NCBI GenBank assembly: GCA_945902115.1
Contig: CAMDLY010000023.1
Location: 1-34,150, forward strand
DNA: 34,150 bases
Source of the DNA: Lishizhenia tianjinensis
GTDB lineage: Bacteria > Bacteroidota > Bacteroidia > Flavobacteriales_D > Crocinitomicaceae
Direction: 5' to 3'
The position numbers and the translations under genes are program-made. Positions 31,832 through 34,150 of the stretch are shown here, piece after piece. Position 1 is the stretch's first letter. Each line of letters begins with the position of its first letter. The notes below the pieces were generated by a model. It saw only the letters and a program-made list of their open reading frames with translations. It ran no database searches and had not been told where the DNA came from.

Positions 31832-33184
31832 ATGAAGATATCCTCGGTAATACTTGTAATATTTTTGTCATCATCTTACTTTGCTCAAAACGATAAAAAA
31901 GTTATAAATAAAATTGTTGCACAAGTAGGAGATCAGATTATTTTGTTATCCGATGTGGAAGAGCGCAAACTTCAATTTATCATCAATAATCCTAAAGCGC
32001 TGGCCCCGACGGAATGTGAAGTGCTGGAACAATTGATGATGGAAGAGCTTTTGTACAATCAGTCACTCATTGATAGTTTAATTGTTTCAGAGGAGGCTGT
32101 TGAATCTGAATTGGAAATGCGATTTCGGGTTGCTATTGAGGAAAAATTCAATGGAGACAGAGCCAAGATGGAGGAAGTTTATGGCAAAACCATCAGTCAA
32201 TTAAAAGAGGAATTAAGGGGGCAAATAAAGAAAAAAATGCTCGCTCAAGAAATGGAACAGACTTTGGTCTCTAAAATTTCTGTTACCCCGAAAGAGGTTG
32301 CCGCTTTCTTCAATAAAATACCAAAGGATAGTATTCCATTAATCAATATGAAAATGAGTTTTCAGCAGATTGTAAACTACCCTGCAATTTTAAATGAGGA
32401 TAAAGAAAAGGCTAGGCAAAAACTTTTGGATATTCAAAAGGAATTAACTAATGAGAATTTTGAGTTGATGTGTAAAATTCATTCAGACGATATTTCCAGC
32501 GCGATTAATGGTGGTATTATAGAAGCATCTCGTGGTATGATGGTGCCTCAGTTCGAATCCATGGCGCTCTCCCTGAAACCAGGAGAAATCTCAGAAATAG
32601 TAGAGACGCAATTTGGCTATCACATATTGTTACTAATAGAAAGAAAGGGAGATGATTATATCTGCAGACATATTTTGAAAAAGCCTTCTTATTCTAAACA
32701 AGCGTTTAAGAAATCTGCTGATAAGGTAGATTCAGCATATACTAAACTCAAAATGAATCAAATCACATGGGAGCAAGCAGTCGTTGCTTATTCAAATGAC
32801 GAGATGACTAAAGAAAATAAAGGAATAATCACAAATCCTTACACAGGAGAACAAACTTGGGAAATGGATCAATTAAATGAAATAGATCAACAAATCTATT
32901 TAATTACTGACCGTATGGAAAAGGGAAATATTTCTAAGCCTTCTATTTATAACGATATTTATGAAAGGAAAGACGGTGTCAGGATAGTTCGTTTGATGAA
33001 TAGAATCCCCGCGCACAAGGCAAATCTCAATGACGATTATGCTTTGATAAAACTTGCCGCAGAGAATGATAAAAAAACAAATACGATTAATGATTGGATA
33101 AATTCAAAAGTTACCTCATCATATCTTCGTGTCGATGAAAATTACGTGAATTGTACATTTAAAAGCAATTGGAAATCAAATTAA
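31832..33184 (+). CDS. SurA-like periplasmic peptidyl-prolyl isomerase
   Basis: The 450-residue protein starts with a signal peptide MKISSVILVIFLSSSYFAQ and then INKIVAQVGDQIILLSDVEE, the SurA N-terminal domain. A rotamase domain lies around residues 170-275 (MSFQQIVNYP to FGYHILLLIE) and a second degenerate unit follows with ICRHILKKP. It is a candidate chaperone for beta-barrel proteins, paralogous to the preceding gene. It ends six bases ahead of the moxR start. Confidence 0.92.
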   Translation: MKISSVILVIFLSSSYFAQNDKKVINKIVAQVGDQIILLSDVEERKLQFIINNPKALAPTECEVLEQLMMEELLYNQSLIDSLIVSEEAVESELEMRFRVAIEEKFNGDRAKMEEVYGKTISQLKEELRGQIKKKMLAQEMEQTLVSKISVTPKEVAAFFNKIPKDSIPLINMKMSFQQIVNYPAILNEDKEKARQKLLDIQKELTNENFELMCKIHSDDISSAINGGIIEASRGMMVPQFESMALSLKPGEISEIVETQFGYHILLLIERKGDDYICRHILKKPSYSKQAFKKSADKVDSAYTKLKMNQITWEQAVVAYSNDEMTKENKGIITNPYTGEQTWEMDQLNEIDQQIYLITDRMEKGNISKPSIYNDIYERKDGVRIVRLMNRIPAHKANLNDDYALIKLAAENDKKTNTINDWINSKVTSSYLRVDENYVNCTFKSNWKSN

Positions 33185-33189
33185 ATCAT

Positions 33190-34143
33190 ATGTCTGATAA
33201 GGAAGGAATTGACAACTTAGTAACGCATTACAAAGAGTTAAAAAATGAAATTCATAAAGTTATCATTGGTCAGGATGATGTGGTGGATCAAGTATTAATT
33301 TCTATTTTTTCTCGCTCTCATTGTCTTTTAGTGGGTGTTCCTGGTTTGGCAAAAACTTTATTGGTGAATACAATTGCTGAAACTTTAGGACTATCTTTCA
33401 ATAGGATACAATTTACACCCGACTTGATGCCTTCTGATATAGTAGGTTCTGAGATATTGGATGAAACAAAGCAATTTAGATTCATCAAAGGTCCTCTTTT
33501 TTCCAACGTTATTTTAGCTGATGAGATCAATAGGACTCCTCCTAAGACTCAGTCTGCATTGTTAGAAGCTATGCAGGAAAGAAGAGTTACTACAGCCGGT
33601 ACTACCTATACATTACCTAACCCATTTTTTGTTTTGGCTACTCAAAATCCGATAGAGCAGGAGGGAACATACCCTCTTCCAGAAGCGCAATTAGATCGGT
33701 TTATGTTCAATGTTTGGGTGGATTATCCGTCTTATGCTGAAGAGCTAGCCATTGTGAAGACCACCACTTCAGATAGTAAAACGACTTTGAATAAAGTGCT
33801 TGACGGCGAACAAATAATTTACTACCAGGACCTAATAAGAAGAATTCCTGTAGCTGATAATGTATTGGAATATGCAGTGAATTTAGTGTCTAAAACCCGA
33901 ATTAATAATCCCTTGGCATCAGCACTAACTAAAGATTATATTACATGGGGTGCGGGACCAAGAGCTTCCCAGTATTTAGTGATTGGAGCCAAGTGTCATG
34001 CAGCATTAAAAGGAAAATATTCTCCAGATATCGCGGATGTAAAAGCTGTGGCCAAGGCAATACTCAGACATCGTCTCGTAAGAAATTACCGTGCAGAAGC
34101 GGAAGGGTATACCATGGATAGGATCATCGAAGAGCTTTTATAG
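33190..34143 (+). CDS. MoxR-family AAA+ ATPase
   Basis: The 317-residue cytoplasmic protein has Walker A GVPGLAKTLL (from Gly49), Walker B ILADEINR, sensor LATQNPIEQEGTYPLPEAQL and the MoxR C-terminal lid (WGAGPRASQYLVIGAKCHA). The ATG at 33190 gives the usual MoxR start before HKVIIGQDDVV; an earlier ATG at 33169 would overlap the upstream gene by 16 bases. MoxR ATPases act as chaperones for neighbouring VWA or DUF58 proteins, which would lie beyond the right edge. Only seven bases follow in the window. Confidence 0.95.
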   Translation: MSDKEGIDNLVTHYKELKNEIHKVIIGQDDVVDQVLISIFSRSHCLLVGVPGLAKTLLVNTIAETLGLSFNRIQFTPDLMPSDIVGSEILDETKQFRFIKGPLFSNVILADEINRTPPKTQSALLEAMQERRVTTAGTTYTLPNPFFVLATQNPIEQEGTYPLPEAQLDRFMFNVWVDYPSYAEELAIVKTTTSDSKTTLNKVLDGEQIIYYQDLIRRIPVADNVLEYAVNLVSKTRINNPLASALTKDYITWGAGPRASQYLVIGAKCHAALKGKYSPDIADVKAVAKAILRHRLVRNYRAEAEGYTMDRIIEELL

Positions 34144-34150
34144 AAATAGC

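Overview
The window reads as a chromosomal segment of a Bacteroidota bacterium, most likely Flavobacteriales. Seen directly: AT-rich DNA, -7 boxes of the TAnnTTTG type, PorP/SprF, a type IX secretion C-terminal signal on an amylase, FISUMP and CarboxypepD_reg-like secreted proteins, and a guaB-PPIase-PPIase-MoxR block. Both edges cut genes or operons: gcvT on the left, and the region beyond moxR on the right.

Layout. 1-1457 (minus): 5' end of gcvT, efp, and a secreted hypothetical. 1585-4164 (plus): an arsenic operon made of an ArsR operator, arsR, a DUF6428-like gene, a thioredoxin-type arsC and acr3. 4356-7463 (plus): a FemAB/GNAT-like protein, a stand-alone FabH-like ketosynthase and a FISUMP protein. 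7464-10912: an accessory stretch holding three toxin-antitoxin-type loci (mntA with a nonsense-broken hepT, a Fic enzyme, a zeta-like kinase with a small partner ORF). Near-copies of the tmRNA 3' end bracket the Fic and zeta loci, and terminator-linked repeats accompany all three. 10913-11312 (minus): ssrA (tmRNA). 11393-14615 (minus): ECF sigma factor, an anti-sigma fused through a long linker to a beta-barrel-like domain, and PorP/SprF. 14744-16094 (minus): a lipoprotein and a Nudix-type (NrtR/AraR-like) regulator. 16177-25286 (plus): a tightly coupled maltose/starch operon. 25403-28233: glycosyltransferase and GNAT genes facing an Asp/Asn hydroxylase and a CarboxypepD_reg-like gene. 28357-34143 (plus): guaB, two periplasmic PPIases and a MoxR ATPase.

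How the genes work together. The starch locus forms a maltose phosphorylase pathway. A T9SS-exported amylase cuts starch outside the cell, a second GH13 enzyme trims oligosaccharides, and an SLC45/GPH-like MFS carrier imports maltose. GH65 phosphorylase yields glucose plus beta-glucose-1-phosphate, beta-phosphoglucomutase converts the latter, and an ASKHA kinase may phosphorylate the glucose. The divergent Nudix-type regulator is the obvious local controller, and no SusC/SusD pair is present.

Two regions stand out. First, the sigma/anti-sigma/PorP operon encodes one polypeptide with a cytoplasmic anti-sigma head, one membrane helix, about 190 linker residues and a barrel-like C-terminal domain. 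This suggests direct signalling from the outer membrane to a sigma factor. Second, the stretch downstream of ssrA looks like a serial accretion of very small toxin-antitoxin cassettes at the tmRNA 3' end with no local integrase. All functional statements are inferred from sequence by eye; no database search was run.
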